A stretch of DNA of 64,000 nucleotides from Nevskiaceae bacterium (GTDB lineage: Bacteria; Pseudomonadota; Gammaproteobacteria; Nevskiales; Nevskiaceae). The notes beneath the pieces were generated by a model that saw only the letters and a list, made by a program, of their open reading frames with translations, was not told the origin of the DNA and did not search any database. The position numbers and the translations under genes are program-made. Positions 9,212 to 19,652 of this stretch are shown here, in pieces. Location of the stretch: positions 186,001 to 250,000 of the forward strand of contig SSEB01000012.1 in assembly GCA_008012115.1 (NCBI GenBank), in the 5' to 3' direction. Each line of letters starts with the position of its first letter. The first letter of the stretch is position 1.

Positions 9212-9881
9212 CACACCGCTGCTGGGCGCTTTTGCCGCCGGCCTGCTGGGCAGCGCGCACTGCCTAACCATGTGCGGCGGCCTCGCCACGGCGCTGGCGC
9301 GCATGCCTGGCGGCTTCCCCGCCCGCGGCCTGCTCTACCAAGCCGGACGTATTGGCGCTTACGGCCTCATGGGCTTGATCGTCGGCGCCGGCGGCGCGCA
9401 AGTCTGGCTGCGGCTGCCCCTGCAGGCGGCCGGCGACACGGCGCGATGGATCACCCAGGCGTTGCTGATCGTGATTGCGCTGGCCAGCCTGCTGCGCTGG
9501 CCCGGCTTCATGCGACCCGCGGACTGGCTGCTGCCGCTGTGGCGCCGCCTCGGCGTGCTGGCGCGGCAACTGGCGCCGCAGTCGCCCGGCGGCGTGCTGC
9601 TGATCGGCGCGATCTGGGGCTGGATGCCCTGCGGACTGGTCTATTCGATGCTGCTCACCGCGCTGGTCAGCGGCTCGGCCGCGGCCGGCGCGGGCCTGAT
9701 GCTGGCCTTTGGCCTGGGAACCGCACCGGCGGTGCTCGGCGGCATGCGCCTGCTGGGACGCCCCGGTGGCGCGCCGCTGCGCAGCGCGGCGGCGCTGCTG
9801 ATCCTGGCCAGCGCCGGCTGGAATCTGCTCACGCACGACAGCGCGCTACTCGGCTGGTGTCATGCGCTGCTGAAACCGTGA
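9201..9881 (+). CDS. TauE/SafE (DsbD_2-type) membrane protein linked to cco genes
   Basis: A 226-residue protein with six or seven membrane segments. The motif GSAHCLTMCGGLATAL near the N-terminus and a second conserved segment WGWMPCGLVYSMLL are typical of the UreH/DsbD-like sulfite exporter TauE/SafE family. Members commonly sit at the end of ccoGHIS clusters and are thought to move electrons or metal for oxidase maturation; that role is inferred. ATG codons at 9201 and 9204 are both possible; 9201 overlaps ccoS. A 114-bp repeat follows 45 nt after the stop. Confidence 0.85.
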   Translation: MMPDTPLLGAFAAGLLGSAHCLTMCGGLATALARMPGGFPARGLLYQAGRIGAYGLMGLIVGAGGAQVWLRLPLQAAGDTARWITQALLIVIALASLLRWPGFMRPADWLLPLWRRLGVLARQLAPQSPGGVLLIGAIWGWMPCGLVYSMLLTALVSGSAAAGAGLMLAFGLGTAPAVLGGMRLLGRPGGAPLRSAAALLILASAGWNLLTHDSALLGWCHALLKP

Positions 9882-9926
9882 ACCTCCGCCGAGGCGCGAT
9901 AGCCCCGGAAAAACGCCTCTGGAGAC

Positions 9927-10040
9927 GCCACCCGCTCTCCGGTCCAAGCTCACGAAGGTCGTTATATTTTATATATCGAATATTTATTCGATATATATTT
10001 TAAAACAATTCTTTCCGGTCAACGATCCAGAGCGGGTGGC
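9927..10040 (+). repeat. 114-bp GC-armed, AT-cored repeat, copy 1
   Basis: Arms GCCACCCGCT (9927-9936) and AGCGGGTGGC (10031-10040) are perfect inverted repeats. The 46-bp core (9961-10006) is almost pure A+T and palindromic about the exact element midpoint: ATATATCGAATA pairs with TATTCGATATAT, and 18 of 23 in-register positions match. It lies in the convergent gap 45 nt after the TauE-family stop and 30 nt after the mtgA stop. The better GTTAT core end is on the plus-sense side, so relative to the other copies this one is inverted and matches the sense of the plus-strand gene. Confidence 0.95.
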
Positions 10041-10070
10041 GCTTTTGCTGCCCCCAATCGGCCTGCACAC

Positions 10071-11006
10071 TCAACCGCCGGCCGGCAAAACCTCGGTCTG
10101 CGGCGCCTGCGGCGTGGCGGCGCCGGCGGGCGCCGCGGTTGGCGACTCGGCCGGCGGCGTCGCAGCGGGCGTGTCGTCGCCCAACGCGGGGCCGGCGTCG
10201 TCGTCGCTCCCCGCCTCGCTCGCGGCGCCGGCGGCCACCGGCGGTTCCGGCTCCTCGGCGGGCGCACTGCGACCGCCATAGCCCATCTGCCCGAGGATCC
10301 AGCCGGCGCGCGCCTGCACGTAGGCGCCCGGCGCGGTCACGCTCCAATGACGCGGATTGGGCAGCACCGCCGCCAGGCGCGAGGCCTCGCCCGGGGTCAG
10401 CTGGGCCGCGTGCTTGTGAAAATAGGCCTGCGAGGCCGCCTCGACGCCGTAGATGCCGGGGCCGAATTCGGCGACGTTGAGATAGACCTCGAGGATGCGG
10501 TCCTTGCCCCAGATCGTTTCGATCAGCACGGTGACGCCGGCCTCGACCGCCTTGCGGAAATAGCCGCCGCCCGGCCACAGGAACAGGTTCTTGGCGGTCT
10601 GCTGGCTGATGGTCGAGGCGCCGCGCCGGTGGCGCGAACTGCGGTTGTGCGCCACCGCCTTCTGGATCGCCTCGACATCGAAGCCGTGATGCATGCGGAA
10701 TTTCTGATCTTCGGCGGCGATCACGGCACGGCGCGCGCTGTCGGCGATGCGGTCGGCCGGCACCCAGTCATAGCGCACCGGCCGGACCGGGCTCTGCAGC
10801 ATAAAGGCGGTGGTCGGCGGCGGCAGCCACTTGAGCGCCAGCACCGTCAGCAAAGGCAGGGCGATGGCCAGCAGCAGCCCGCGCCATAGCCAGCCCAGCA
10901 GACCGATCCGCCGGCGCCGCGTCACGGCAGCGGCCGTTGCCGACGGCGCCACCGGCAGCAACGGGCCGGCAGGCAGTTCGAGGCGGGGTTCATGGCGGGG
11001 CTTCAT
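10071..11006 (-). CDS. mtgA: Monofunctional biosynthetic peptidoglycan transglycosylase
   Basis: A 311-residue inner-membrane glycosyltransferase (family GT51) that polymerises lipid II into glycan strands. A basic, proline-rich N-terminus precedes one membrane helix (about residues 37-57). The catalytic domain shows [12 protein letters not shown] with the catalytic glutamate, [18 protein letters not shown], and [20 protein letters not shown]. After the domain an unusual tail of about 75 residues, rich in alanine, proline and acidic residues, runs to the stop; typical MtgA proteins of about 230-240 residues end before this. Start choice is uncertain: 11006 (MKPRHE) has only a weak ribosome site, and an upstream ATG at 11060 is possible. 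Confidence 0.9.
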   Translation of the reverse strand: MKPRHEPRLELPAGPLLPVAPSATAAAVTRRRRIGLLGWLWRGLLLAIALPLLTVLALKWLPPPTTAFMLQSPVRPVRYDWVPADRIADSARRAVIAAEDQKFRMHHGFDVEAIQKAVAHNRSSRHRRGASTISQQTAKNLFLWPGGGYFRKAVEAGVTVLIETIWGKDRILEVYLNVAEFGPGIYGVEAASQAYFHKHAAQLTPGEASRLAAVLPNPRHWSVTAPGAYVQARAGWILGQMGYGGRSAPAEEPEPPVAAGAASEAGSDDDAGPALGDDTPAATPPAESPTAAPAGAATPQAPQTEVLPAGG

Positions 11007-11181
11007 CTCGATGAGGGCAGCGCGCGGCGGCGGGCCGACATTCTGGCGCCAAGGCGCCATCGAAAACCAGCCACGACCCCTGCCGCGCCCTTCAAACCTA
11101 CCGCTCGTCATCAACCGACTCGCCCTTCCGGTCACGACACCGTTAAGTGGGGCAAGACCTAACCGCAAGGCAGGAGCAACC

Positions 11182-11472
11182 ATGCAAGAACACCGCAACT
11201 GGCCCGTGGGCGTCAGCCTGCGTTTCGCGCCGGAAATCGCCGCCCTGCCGGACTGTGGCCATCTCGCCGGCACCGCCGTCATCGTGCTGAGCCGGCCGCA
11301 GCTGCTGCAGTCGCCGCTGGGGCGCGACCTTGCTCCCGAGCTGCGTCAGCTGGTGTACTCCTTCGCCGCCGCCGGCGAGGGCTGGGTGCTGCCCTCGCAC
11401 CTGGAGGCCCTGCCGCCGACCCTCGAGACCGAGGCGCTGCGCGCGCCGGGACGCGCCATGCGCCGTTTTTGA
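11182..11472 (+). CDS. Small conserved-looking protein of unknown function
   Basis: A 96-residue protein not recognised. The start has GGAG seven bases upstream (11173-11176), good codon structure follows, and no competing gene lies opposite. It is soluble with no signal peptide or cysteine pair. It contains a hydrophobic strand ([10 protein letters not shown]) and an acidic helix region. It begins 175 bp from the divergent mtgA start and ends 73 bp before dusA, whose leader contains TAAAAT (11494-11499) as a possible -10. Confidence 0.65.
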   Translation: MQEHRNWPVGVSLRFAPEIAALPDCGHLAGTAVIVLSRPQLLQSPLGRDLAPELRQLVYSFAAAGEGWVLPSHLEALPPTLETEALRAPGRAMRRF

Positions 11473-11545
11473 GGCAGGCGCTGCGCGGTAGCGTAAAATA
11501 GGGCCGTCACCACGACGCGCCCGCCCCCTGGGCCGCAAAGGACCC

Positions 11546-12583
11546 ATGAATACGAGCGTGCTGCACGCCGCGCCCGGAACGACGGGACAGCCCCACGATC
11601 CCTGGCGCTTTTCCGTCGCGCCGATGATGGACTGGACCGACCGCCACTGCCGCGCCTTCATGCGCCTGGCGTCGCGGCATGCGCGCCTCTACACCGAGAT
11701 GGTCCATACGGGCGCCGTGATCCACGGCGAACGCTCCCGCATCCTGCGCTTCGACAAGTCCGAGCATCCGGTGGCGCTGCAGCTCGGCGGCAACGATCCG
11801 GATGAGCTGGCGCGCAGCGCCGAGATCGGCGAGCGCTTCGGCTACGACGAGATCAACCTCAACTGCGGCTGCCCTTCCGACCGCGTCATCGACGGCCGCT
11901 TCGGTGCCTGTCTGATGCGCAAGCCGGACCTCGTCGCCGAATGCGTGATGATGATGAGCAAGGCCACCGACCTGCCGGTGACGGTGAAGAACCGCATCGG
12001 CATCGACAACACCGAGGAATACGGCTTCCTGCGGCACTTCGTCGAAACCGTCGCCGCCGCCGGCTGCCAGACCTTCATCATCCACGCGCGCAAGGCCTGG
12101 CTCAACGGCCTGTCGCCAAAAGAGAACCGCGAGATTCCGCCGCTGCGCTACGAGGTGGTCTACCGCCTCAAGCAGGAGTTCCCGGAACTCACCATCGTCA
12201 TCAACGGCGGCATCAAGACCATCGGCGACTGCCAGGAGCACCTGCGCCACGTCGACGGCGTGATGCTGGGCCGCGAGCCCTACGAGCATCCCTGGCTGCT
12301 GACCGAGGTCGATGCCGCCCTGTTCGGCGATGCCCCGGTGACCTTCGACCGCAGCGAACTGCTGCGGCGCTACATCCCCTACATCCAGCGCGAGCTGGCC
12401 ATCGGCACGCCGCTGGCCCATATCACCAAGCACCTGATGGGCCTGTTCCGCGGCGAGCCGGGCGGCCGTGCCTTCCGCCGCGTGCTCAGCGAGCGCGCCT
12501 GCAAACCCGGCGGCGGCATCGAGGTGATCGAGGAAGCGCTGGCCGCCGTCGCCCAACATCCGCCGCAACTGGTCGCGGCCTGA
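11546..12583 (+). CDS. dusA: tRNA-dihydrouridine(20/20a) synthase DusA
   Basis: A 345-residue flavoenzyme reducing uridine to dihydrouridine in the tRNA D-loop. It is a TIM barrel with the FMN-binding start SVAPMMDWTDRHCR and catalytic Cys107 in NLNCGCPSDRV. The FHAR-like segment IIHARKAWLNGLSPKENR is diagnostic of the DusA subgroup. HVDGVMLGREPYEHPW lies near the C-terminal phosphate site. Length matches the family (about 330-345). Confidence 0.95.
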   Translation: MNTSVLHAAPGTTGQPHDPWRFSVAPMMDWTDRHCRAFMRLASRHARLYTEMVHTGAVIHGERSRILRFDKSEHPVALQLGGNDPDELARSAEIGERFGYDEINLNCGCPSDRVIDGRFGACLMRKPDLVAECVMMMSKATDLPVTVKNRIGIDNTEEYGFLRHFVETVAAAGCQTFIIHARKAWLNGLSPKENREIPPLRYEVVYRLKQEFPELTIVINGGIKTIGDCQEHLRHVDGVMLGREPYEHPWLLTEVDAALFGDAPVTFDRSELLRRYIPYIQRELAIGTPLAHITKHLMGLFRGEPGGRAFRRVLSERACKPGGGIEVIEEALAAVAQHPPQLVAA

Positions 12584-12592
12584 GAGATCGCC

Positions 12593-13162
12593 ATGAAAAA
12601 AATTCTTCTTTCACTACTGCTAGGACTGAACATGACGCTTGCCAATGCCGCCCCACCCGTCCGCGTGCTGATAGAAACCAGCCTGGGCAACATCACGCTA
12701 GAGCTGGACGCCGAAAAGGCGCCGAAGACGGTGGCGAACTTCGTCGCCTACGTCAAAGCCAAGCACTATGACGGGCTGACCTTCCACCGCGTGATCCGCG
12801 GCTTCATGATCCAGGGCGGCGGCTATGACGCGCACTACCAGCAGCGCGCGACCAAGAAGCCGATCGAGAACGAAGCCCGCAACGGCCTCCGGAACGAGCG
12901 CGGCACCATCGCCATGGCGCGTACCGGCGATCCCAACTCGGCGACCTCGCAGTTCTTCATCAACCACGTCGACAATGCCGGTCTCGACTACCCCAACCCG
13001 GACGGCTTCGGCTACGCCGTGTTCGGCAAGGTGGTGGACGGCATGGACGTGGTCGACAAGATCGCGGAAACGCCGACCGGCAACATCCGTCCCTTCGGCC
13101 GCGACGTGCCGGTGACGCCGGTGCTGATCCAGCACGTCACGATCATCGACGCCAAAAACTGA
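12593..13162 (+). CDS. Periplasmic cyclophilin-type peptidyl-prolyl isomerase
   Basis: A 189-residue protein with a cleavable signal peptide ([19 protein letters not shown]) followed by a complete cyclophilin domain. [13 protein letters not shown], the active-site segment [17 protein letters not shown] and [15 protein letters not shown] are all present. It assists folding of exported proteins (PpiA-like). It starts 9 bp after dusA and is followed after 19 bp by lpxH; the PpiB-lpxH pairing is common in gammaproteobacteria, but the signal peptide here points to the periplasmic form. Confidence 0.93.
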   Translation: MKKILLSLLLGLNMTLANAAPPVRVLIETSLGNITLELDAEKAPKTVANFVAYVKAKHYDGLTFHRVIRGFMIQGGGYDAHYQQRATKKPIENEARNGLRNERGTIAMARTGDPNSATSQFFINHVDNAGLDYPNPDGFGYAVFGKVVDGMDVVDKIAETPTGNIRPFGRDVPVTPVLIQHVTIIDAKN

Positions 13163-13181
13163 ACCCAGCGCGGGCGCGCGC

Positions 13182-13898
13182 ATGAGCGTCCTGCTGCTGT
13201 CCGACCTGCATCTGCCGGCGCAGCCTTCACGGCTGCGCGACGTTTTCGTCGAGTTCCTCGAAGGGCCGGCGCGCAGCGCGAAACAGGTCTTCATCCTCGG
13301 CGACCTGTTCGAGTACTGGATCGGCGACGACGTCGGCCTGCAGGTCTATGCGCGTGAGTTGAGCCGGCTGGCGGCCTTGAGCGCGAAAGGCGTCGCGGTG
13401 GCGTTCATGCGTGGCAACCGCGACTTCCTGGTCGGCGACGCCTTCGCGCAGATCACCGGCGCGACGCTGCTCGAGGACCCGACGCGCCTGACCCTGGCGG
13501 GCGTCCCCACCCTGCTGTCGCACGGCGATCTCTACTGCACCGACGATCTCGCCTACCAGCGCTGGCGGCGCATCTCGCGCAACCCGCTGTGCCAGGCCGT
13601 GTTCCGCGCCCTGCCGCGCGGCTGGCGCGAGCGCATCGCCGGCAACCTGCGCAGCCAAAGCGCCAGCGGCAAGGCGATGAAGCCGGCCGGGATCATGGAC
13701 GTGAACGAAGGCGCCATCGCCCGCGCTTTCGCGCAGCACGGCGTGACGCGCATCATCCACGGCCATACCCATCGCCCGGCGGACCACCGTTATGACGGCG
13801 GCGGCCGGGAGCGCATCGTGCTGGCCGACTGGCGGCCGGACCGCATGGAATATCTGCAGGCCGACGATGACGGCTTGCGGCGCGTGCAACTGGTCTAG
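13182..13898 (+). CDS. lpxH: UDP-2,3-diacylglucosamine diphosphatase LpxH
   Basis: A 238-residue calcineurin-like phosphoesterase that hydrolyses UDP-2,3-diacylglucosamine to lipid X in lipid A synthesis at the inner-membrane surface. All metal-binding motifs are visible: SDLHL (near residue 6), GDLFEYWIGDD, GNRDFLVG, SHGDLYCTDD and HGHTHRPA. Size is as expected (about 240). Confidence 0.96.
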   Translation: MSVLLLSDLHLPAQPSRLRDVFVEFLEGPARSAKQVFILGDLFEYWIGDDVGLQVYARELSRLAALSAKGVAVAFMRGNRDFLVGDAFAQITGATLLEDPTRLTLAGVPTLLSHGDLYCTDDLAYQRWRRISRNPLCQAVFRALPRGWRERIAGNLRSQSASGKAMKPAGIMDVNEGAIARAFAQHGVTRIIHGHTHRPADHRYDGGGRERIVLADWRPDRMEYLQADDDGLRRVQLV

Positions 13899-13921
13899 CG
13901 ATTCTCAGGGCACGGACGGCA

Positions 13922-14704
13922 CTAGCCCCAGCCGGCCATCTCGCCGTCGCTGAAACCGGCGCGCCGACGCGCGTCATGGTTCAGCGGCGGGCGGATGCGC
14001 ATGTCGTGCGCGGCCAGCAGGTCGCGGAAGGTCGACGCCGGCTCCAGTCCGCGCAAGTCGCAGAAGTGCCGGAACCAGCGCGTGCCGATTTCGACATGGC
14101 GCACCTCCTCGTCGAGGATCACCTCGAGGATGCGCACGGTGTCGGCATCGCGCAGCTCGGTCAGCCGGCGGATCATGCCCGGCGTCACGTCGAGACCGCG
14201 CGCTTCCAGCACGCGTGGCACCAGGGCCATGCGCACCAGCACGTCGTGCGCGGTTTTTTCCGCCGCTTCCCACAGGCCGTTGTGCGCGTCGAAGTCACCG
14301 TACCCGTATCCCAGCTCCGCCAGGCGCGCGGACAGCAGCTGGAAATGCCGCGCCTCGTCCTGCGCCACCGACAGCCAGTCGCGGTAGTAGGCCGCCGGCA
14401 GTCCACGGAAACGCCAGCAGGCATCCAGCGCCAGGTTGATCGCGTTGAACTCGATGTGGGCCACCGCGTGGATCAGGGCCGCGCGCCCCTCGACCGAGCC
14501 CAGGCCGCGATGTGGCACCTTGCTGGGATGGATCAGCCGCGGTCGCAGCGGGCGGCCCGGCACCTGCGTGGCGTCCTCGGCGGTATCGCCCGCCTGCGAC
14601 AGCGGCGCGAGGTCTGCCTCGCCCAGCGCCGACACCCGCGCACACTTGCGCGCGGGATCGCATTCAATCAGCGCCGCATAGAATGCGGAAATGGCGTCCG
14701 CCAA
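13922..14704 (-). CDS. Ferritin-like DUF455 family protein
   Basis: A 260-residue helical protein of the DUF455 (ferritin-like) family, biochemical function unknown. Candidate di-metal ligands lie in VAHIEFNAINLALD, AQDEARHFQLL and LDEEVRHVEIGTRW, the two E-x2-H helices typical of ferritin-like folds. It ends the long leftward cluster, 10 bp after the PLP enzyme. The open frame starts with TTG at 14704 and no better start precedes the family domain, so the N-terminus is uncertain. Confidence 0.85.
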   Translation of the reverse strand: MADAISAFYAALIECDPARKCARVSALGEADLAPLSQAGDTAEDATQVPGRPLRPRLIHPSKVPHRGLGSVEGRAALIHAVAHIEFNAINLALDACWRFRGLPAAYYRDWLSVAQDEARHFQLLSARLAELGYGYGDFDAHNGLWEAAEKTAHDVLVRMALVPRVLEARGLDVTPGMIRRLTELRDADTVRILEVILDEEVRHVEIGTRWFRHFCDLRGLEPASTFRDLLAAHDMRIRPPLNHDARRRAGFSDGEMAGWG

Positions 14705-14714
14705 GGCGAGGGCC

Positions 14715-15956
14715 TCAGCCGGTGAAGCGCGCCAGGGCCTGCGTCATGTCGGCCTGCAGGTCGTCGTAGTCCTCGATGCCCACCGACAACCGCACCAGCC
14801 CCTCGGCGATGCCCATGCTGCGGCGGCGCTCCAGGCCCATCTCCCAGAAGATGGTGTGCGCGACCGGGATCGCCAGCGTGCGCGTATCGGAAAGGTGGCT
14901 GGACACGATCACCAGTTGCAGCGCGTCGAGGAAATCGAAACAGTCGATCCCCTCACGCAACTCGAAACTCAGCAGCGTACCGAAGCCGCCTTTGAACAAC
15001 GCTGCGGCGCGCGCGTGCTGCGGATGGCTGGGCAGGCCCGGGTAGTACACCCGCTCGATCTGCGGCTGCTGCTCAAGCCAGCGCGCCAGACGCAGGGCGT
15101 TGTCGCAGGCGCGCGCCATGCGCAGCGCCAGCGTCTCGGCGCCGACCGCGATGCGGTGCGCATCCTCGGCACGCAGCGTGGCGCCGAAATCGCGCAGGCC
15201 CTTCTTACGGATCTGCAGCGTGCCCCAGGCCGCCGGTGCGCCCTTTTTGTAGGCCGGCAGGATGTTGGCGTAGCCGCTCCAGTCGAACAGACCGGTGTCG
15301 CAGACGGCGCCGCCCATGGCGTTGCCATGTCCGCCAATGCCCTTGGTCAGCGCATGCACCACGAGGCTGGCCTGCACGTCGCGGCCCTTCAGCAACACCG
15401 GCGTGGTCAGCGTGCTGTCCACGAGATAAATCAGGCCGCGCCCGGCGCACAGCGCGCCGATGGCGGCGAGATCCGCCACCTGCGTGCGCGGATTGGCAAT
15501 GGTCTCGACCAGCACCAGGCGCGTGTTGGGGCGCAGCGCCTGTTCGACCTGTGCGGCATCGGTGGCATCGACGAAGCTCACCTCGATGCCGATGTTCTGC
15601 AGCGTCTGCAGCAGACTGTTGGTGTTGCCGAACAGGAACTGGCTGCTGACCATGTGATCGCCGGCACGCAGCAGCGACACCAGCACGGCGGACAGCGCCG
15701 CCATGCCGGTGGAGAAACAGGTGGTGGCGCGCGCGTCCTCCAGCAGGGAGAGCTTGGCCTCCAGCGCGCTGCCGGTCGGGTTGCCCTGGCGGGCGTAGAC
15801 GAAGCCCGACTTCTCGCCCTGAAACACCGCCGCCAGATCACGCGACGACGCCTGGCTGTATGCCGCCGAGGTGTGCATCGGCTTGTGCACGGCGCCGTGC
15901 TCGACGCCGCCCAGGCGGTCGGAGTGCAGGATGCGGGTGGTGATGCCGTGTTTCAT
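14715..15956 (-). CDS. PLP-dependent cystathionine gamma-synthase / sulfhydrylase family enzyme
   Basis: A 413-residue enzyme of the Cys/Met metabolism PLP family. Features are the active-site entry YARQGNPT, the glycine-rich cofactor loop STGMAALSAVL, the aspartate contacting the pyridine ring in LVDSTLTTP, the Schiff-base lysine in HALTKGIGGHGN, and the C-terminal VRLSVGIED. In Pseudomonas a sulfhydrylase (metZ) lies next to purF, so direct sulfhydrylation of an acyl-homoserine is a good guess. Sequence alone does not separate this from cystathionine gamma-synthase or a lyase, so no symbol is given. Confidence 0.85.
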   Translation of the reverse strand: MKHGITTRILHSDRLGGVEHGAVHKPMHTSAAYSQASSRDLAAVFQGEKSGFVYARQGNPTGSALEAKLSLLEDARATTCFSTGMAALSAVLVSLLRAGDHMVSSQFLFGNTNSLLQTLQNIGIEVSFVDATDAAQVEQALRPNTRLVLVETIANPRTQVADLAAIGALCAGRGLIYLVDSTLTTPVLLKGRDVQASLVVHALTKGIGGHGNAMGGAVCDTGLFDWSGYANILPAYKKGAPAAWGTLQIRKKGLRDFGATLRAEDAHRIAVGAETLALRMARACDNALRLARWLEQQPQIERVYYPGLPSHPQHARAAALFKGGFGTLLSFELREGIDCFDFLDALQLVIVSSHLSDTRTLAIPVAHTIFWEMGLERRRSMGIAEGLVRLSVGIEDYDDLQADMTQALARFTG

Positions 15957-16086
15957 GACGCGCCTCGTGCCGGGTGTGGATACGGATCAACTGCCGTGCG
16001 CGCGACACGCCGGAGCAGCGCCACACGGGCCGCGATTTTAATGGCAAGTCGCCGCCACCGCTTGCGCGGCGGCTCGCCGGCGGCGC

Positions 16087-16602
16087 CTACTTCTTCGGCG
16101 CCGCCTCGGTCTTGTGCTTGGCGGCCAGCTCGGCCTCCATGCGGTGCGAGATGTCCTGCACCTTGGGCACCAGGGCCTGCAGCCGCGCTTGCGCCGCCTG
16201 CATCGTCGCCCGGTTCAGCTCCGGCGCCTTCCTGATGTACGACTGGCCGGTCGGCGACTCGTAGAACTTGGTCAGGTCGGCGATCTCCTGGTCGGTGAAG
16301 GTCGTGGCATAGGCCTTGACGATGTCCGGCTTGAGCTTGGGCCAGGCCAGTTCCGGCAGCACCGTGCTGGACAGCTCCTTCATGTATTTCTCGACCACGG
16401 CGCGGTCGGCCGGGCCGCTCTGTTGCAGCTGCATGGCCAGCTGCTGCTGGACCTGGTTCTGCAGCGTGGTCGCGGCATTGCTGGCATGGCTGACCTCGAG
16501 CAGGTGCTCGACCGCCTTGATGTTGGCCTGCGGTGCCGCGGCCGGCGCCGCGACCGCCAGAGGCGCGACGGCAAGCAGGCAGAGGCCGATGAGCTTGTTC
16601 AT
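16087..16602 (-). CDS. DUF2059 family exported protein
   Basis: A 171-residue protein with a signal peptide (MNKLIGLCLLAVAPLAVA), an Ala/Gln-rich helical region and the DUF2059 core with YATTFTDQEIADLTKFYESP followed by SYIRKAPEL. The family is periplasmic and of unknown function. It lies 9 bp after purF and before the PLP enzyme, so it may be co-transcribed with them. The 130 bp between it and the PLP gene (15957-16086) shows no recognisable signal. Confidence 0.88.
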   Translation of the reverse strand: MNKLIGLCLLAVAPLAVAAPAAAPQANIKAVEHLLEVSHASNAATTLQNQVQQQLAMQLQQSGPADRAVVEKYMKELSSTVLPELAWPKLKPDIVKAYATTFTDQEIADLTKFYESPTGQSYIRKAPELNRATMQAAQARLQALVPKVQDISHRMEAELAAKHKTEAAPKK

Positions 16603-16611
16603 GGGTTTCCG

Positions 16612-18126
<1,515 letters not shown>

Positions 18127-18138
18127 GGGGACGATTCT

Positions 18139-18687
18139 CTAGGACGCGTGTGGCTGGGGGTTGCTGCGCTTGGCGCTGGTATCGGGCTTCTCCTCGGGCG
18201 CCGGCCGGAGCCGGTCGAGCCAGCGCTCGGGCACCAGCGCCTTGAGGCCATCCGCCAACCATTCGACATGCGGAATGATCAGCGACTGATGCCACCAGCG
18301 ATCCTGCTTGGCGCCCATGGTGCCGGCGACCAGCAGCAGGAGGGAAACGACGATGACGGCGCGCAAAAACCCGATGCCGCCGCCCAGGGTGCGGTCGATG
18401 CCGTCGAGCACGCTGCCGCGGATCCACTCGGTGAGCAGGTGCGTGAGGATGGCGCCGATCAGCAGGCCGCCGATGAACAGGGCGGCGTAGGCGCAGGCGA
18501 TGCGCACGGCGGGCTGCGAGATGCGGTCTTCGAGCAGACCCGCGAGCATGCCGCCGAACAGCCAGGCGAGGCCGAAGGCCAGCACCCAGGTCAGCAGGAT
18601 GAGGATTTCACGGGCAAAACCGCGGATGACGCCGATCAGGATGGAAATCAGGAAAACCGCGACGATGCACCAATCCACCCAGATCAT
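18139..18687 (-). CDS. cvpA: CvpA family membrane protein
   Basis: A 182-residue inner-membrane protein with four hydrophobic segments and the family start W-V-D-W-C-I-V. GVIRGFAREIL and LLTWVLAFGLAW match CvpA, a protein first linked to colicin V export and purF expression and more recently to envelope stress tolerance. The C-terminal tail is charged. Located directly upstream of purF as in E. coli and Pseudomonas. Confidence 0.93.
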   Translation of the reverse strand: MIWVDWCIVAVFLISILIGVIRGFAREILILLTWVLAFGLAWLFGGMLAGLLEDRISQPAVRIACAYAALFIGGLLIGAILTHLLTEWIRGSVLDGIDRTLGGGIGFLRAVIVVSLLLLVAGTMGAKQDRWWHQSLIIPHVEWLADGLKALVPERWLDRLRPAPEEKPDTSAKRSNPQPHAS

Positions 18688-18773
18688 TTGGCCTGCCCGT
18701 TTCGAGGACGCACGATTTTAGCACGCGGCGTTCTCACACCCCTGGGCAATTTCCACCCATCCGCGGTACGCCG

Positions 18774-19652
18774 TCAGTCTTCGACCAGGGCACCGTTGCC
18801 GAAGCCGAGTTGCGACAGGTGCGGCTGCGCGGCCTGTGCCTGCTCGCGGTTGGCGAAAGGTCCGACACGCACGCGGTAGCGCGTGCCCTTGGGCGTGTCG
18901 GCCGGCGAAATGATGGCCTTGAGACCGCCCGCGTCGAGCTTGGACACGGCCTGGCGCGCATTGGCGACGTCGTTGAAGGCGCCGGCCTGCACATACCAGC
19001 GCTTGCCGGACAGCGACGGCTTGGCCGTCGTCGCAGGCGGCGGCGTTGCTGCCGGGGCTTTCGGCGCAGCCGGTTTGTGCTGCAGCGTCGAGTCCAGTTT
19101 CAGCGCCGGCGCCGGCGCGTGCGGCGACGGCGTCTTTGCGCCCTGCGCCACGGAGGTTTCGGCCTTCGGCGGTGTCGCGGGCTTCGCCGGTGACGGTGCC
19201 GGTTTGCCGGCCGGGGTTTCCACTTTCGGCTTTGCCGACGGCGTCGACGTCGGGGCCTTGGGCACCGGCTTCGGCACTTCGGCCGCCGTGGTGGGCGCGG
19301 ATTTTGGCGTCGCCGCCGCAACCGGCGGCGTTTGCGCGGACGGCGCGGCCGTCGCTGCGGCATCTTCGGCAGGCGGTTCGTCGAGGCGTGGCACCGCGTC
19401 GTCGGCATCCGGCGGCGGCATTTCCGGGTTCGGCGCTTTTTCCGCGCCGGGCGCGGCGATCACCGGCGGCACCGGCGTCGGCGCGGGCGCCGGTGTCGCC
19501 ACCGGCGGTGGCGTGGACAGGTCGATGGTCACCTGCTGGGCGTCGCTGCCGGCGGGTGCCGGCCCCGGAGACGGCAGCAGCAGGCTGGCGATGAAGGCCG
19601 CCGCGATCAGGATCAGTGCGCCGATCAGGCGCTGCTTGAGCACGTCATTCAT
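18774..19652 (-). CDS. SPOR-domain cell-division protein (DedD-like)
   Basis: A 292-residue protein: a short cytoplasmic start, one membrane helix (about residues 9-27), a long Pro/Ala/Thr/Lys-rich linker (about 30-210) and a C-terminal SPOR domain (about 215-292: WYVQAGAFNDVANARQAV ... RVRVGPFANREQA). SPOR domains bind denuded glycan at the septum. The folC-dedD-cvpA-purF order supports dedD. Its start overlaps the folC stop by 8 bp. The linker is longer than in E. coli DedD. Confidence 0.88.
   Translation of the reverse strand: MNDVLKQRLIGALILIAAAFIASLLLPSPGPAPAGSDAQQVTIDLSTPPPVATPAPAPTPVPPVIAAPGAEKAPNPEMPPPDADDAVPRLDEPPAEDAAATAAPSAQTPPVAAATPKSAPTTAAEVPKPVPKAPTSTPSAKPKVETPAGKPAPSPAKPATPPKAETSVAQGAKTPSPHAPAPALKLDSTLQHKPAAPKAPAATPPPATTAKPSLSGKRWYVQAGAFNDVANARQAVSKLDAGGLKAIISPADTPKGTRYRVRVGPFANREQAQAAQPHLSQLGFGNGALVED

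Noticed and set aside
5157-9260. Very long minus-strand open frame opposite the cco genes
   Set aside because: It lies antisense to ccoG, ccoI, ccoS and the TauE-family gene, all with clear motifs, and its translation is low-complexity Arg/Gln/Ala/His without domains. High GC removes stop codons from this frame.
11143-11661. Minus-strand frame opposite the 96-residue gene and the dusA start
   Set aside because: It overlaps the clear dusA start antisense, is Arg/Gly-rich and lacks any motif.
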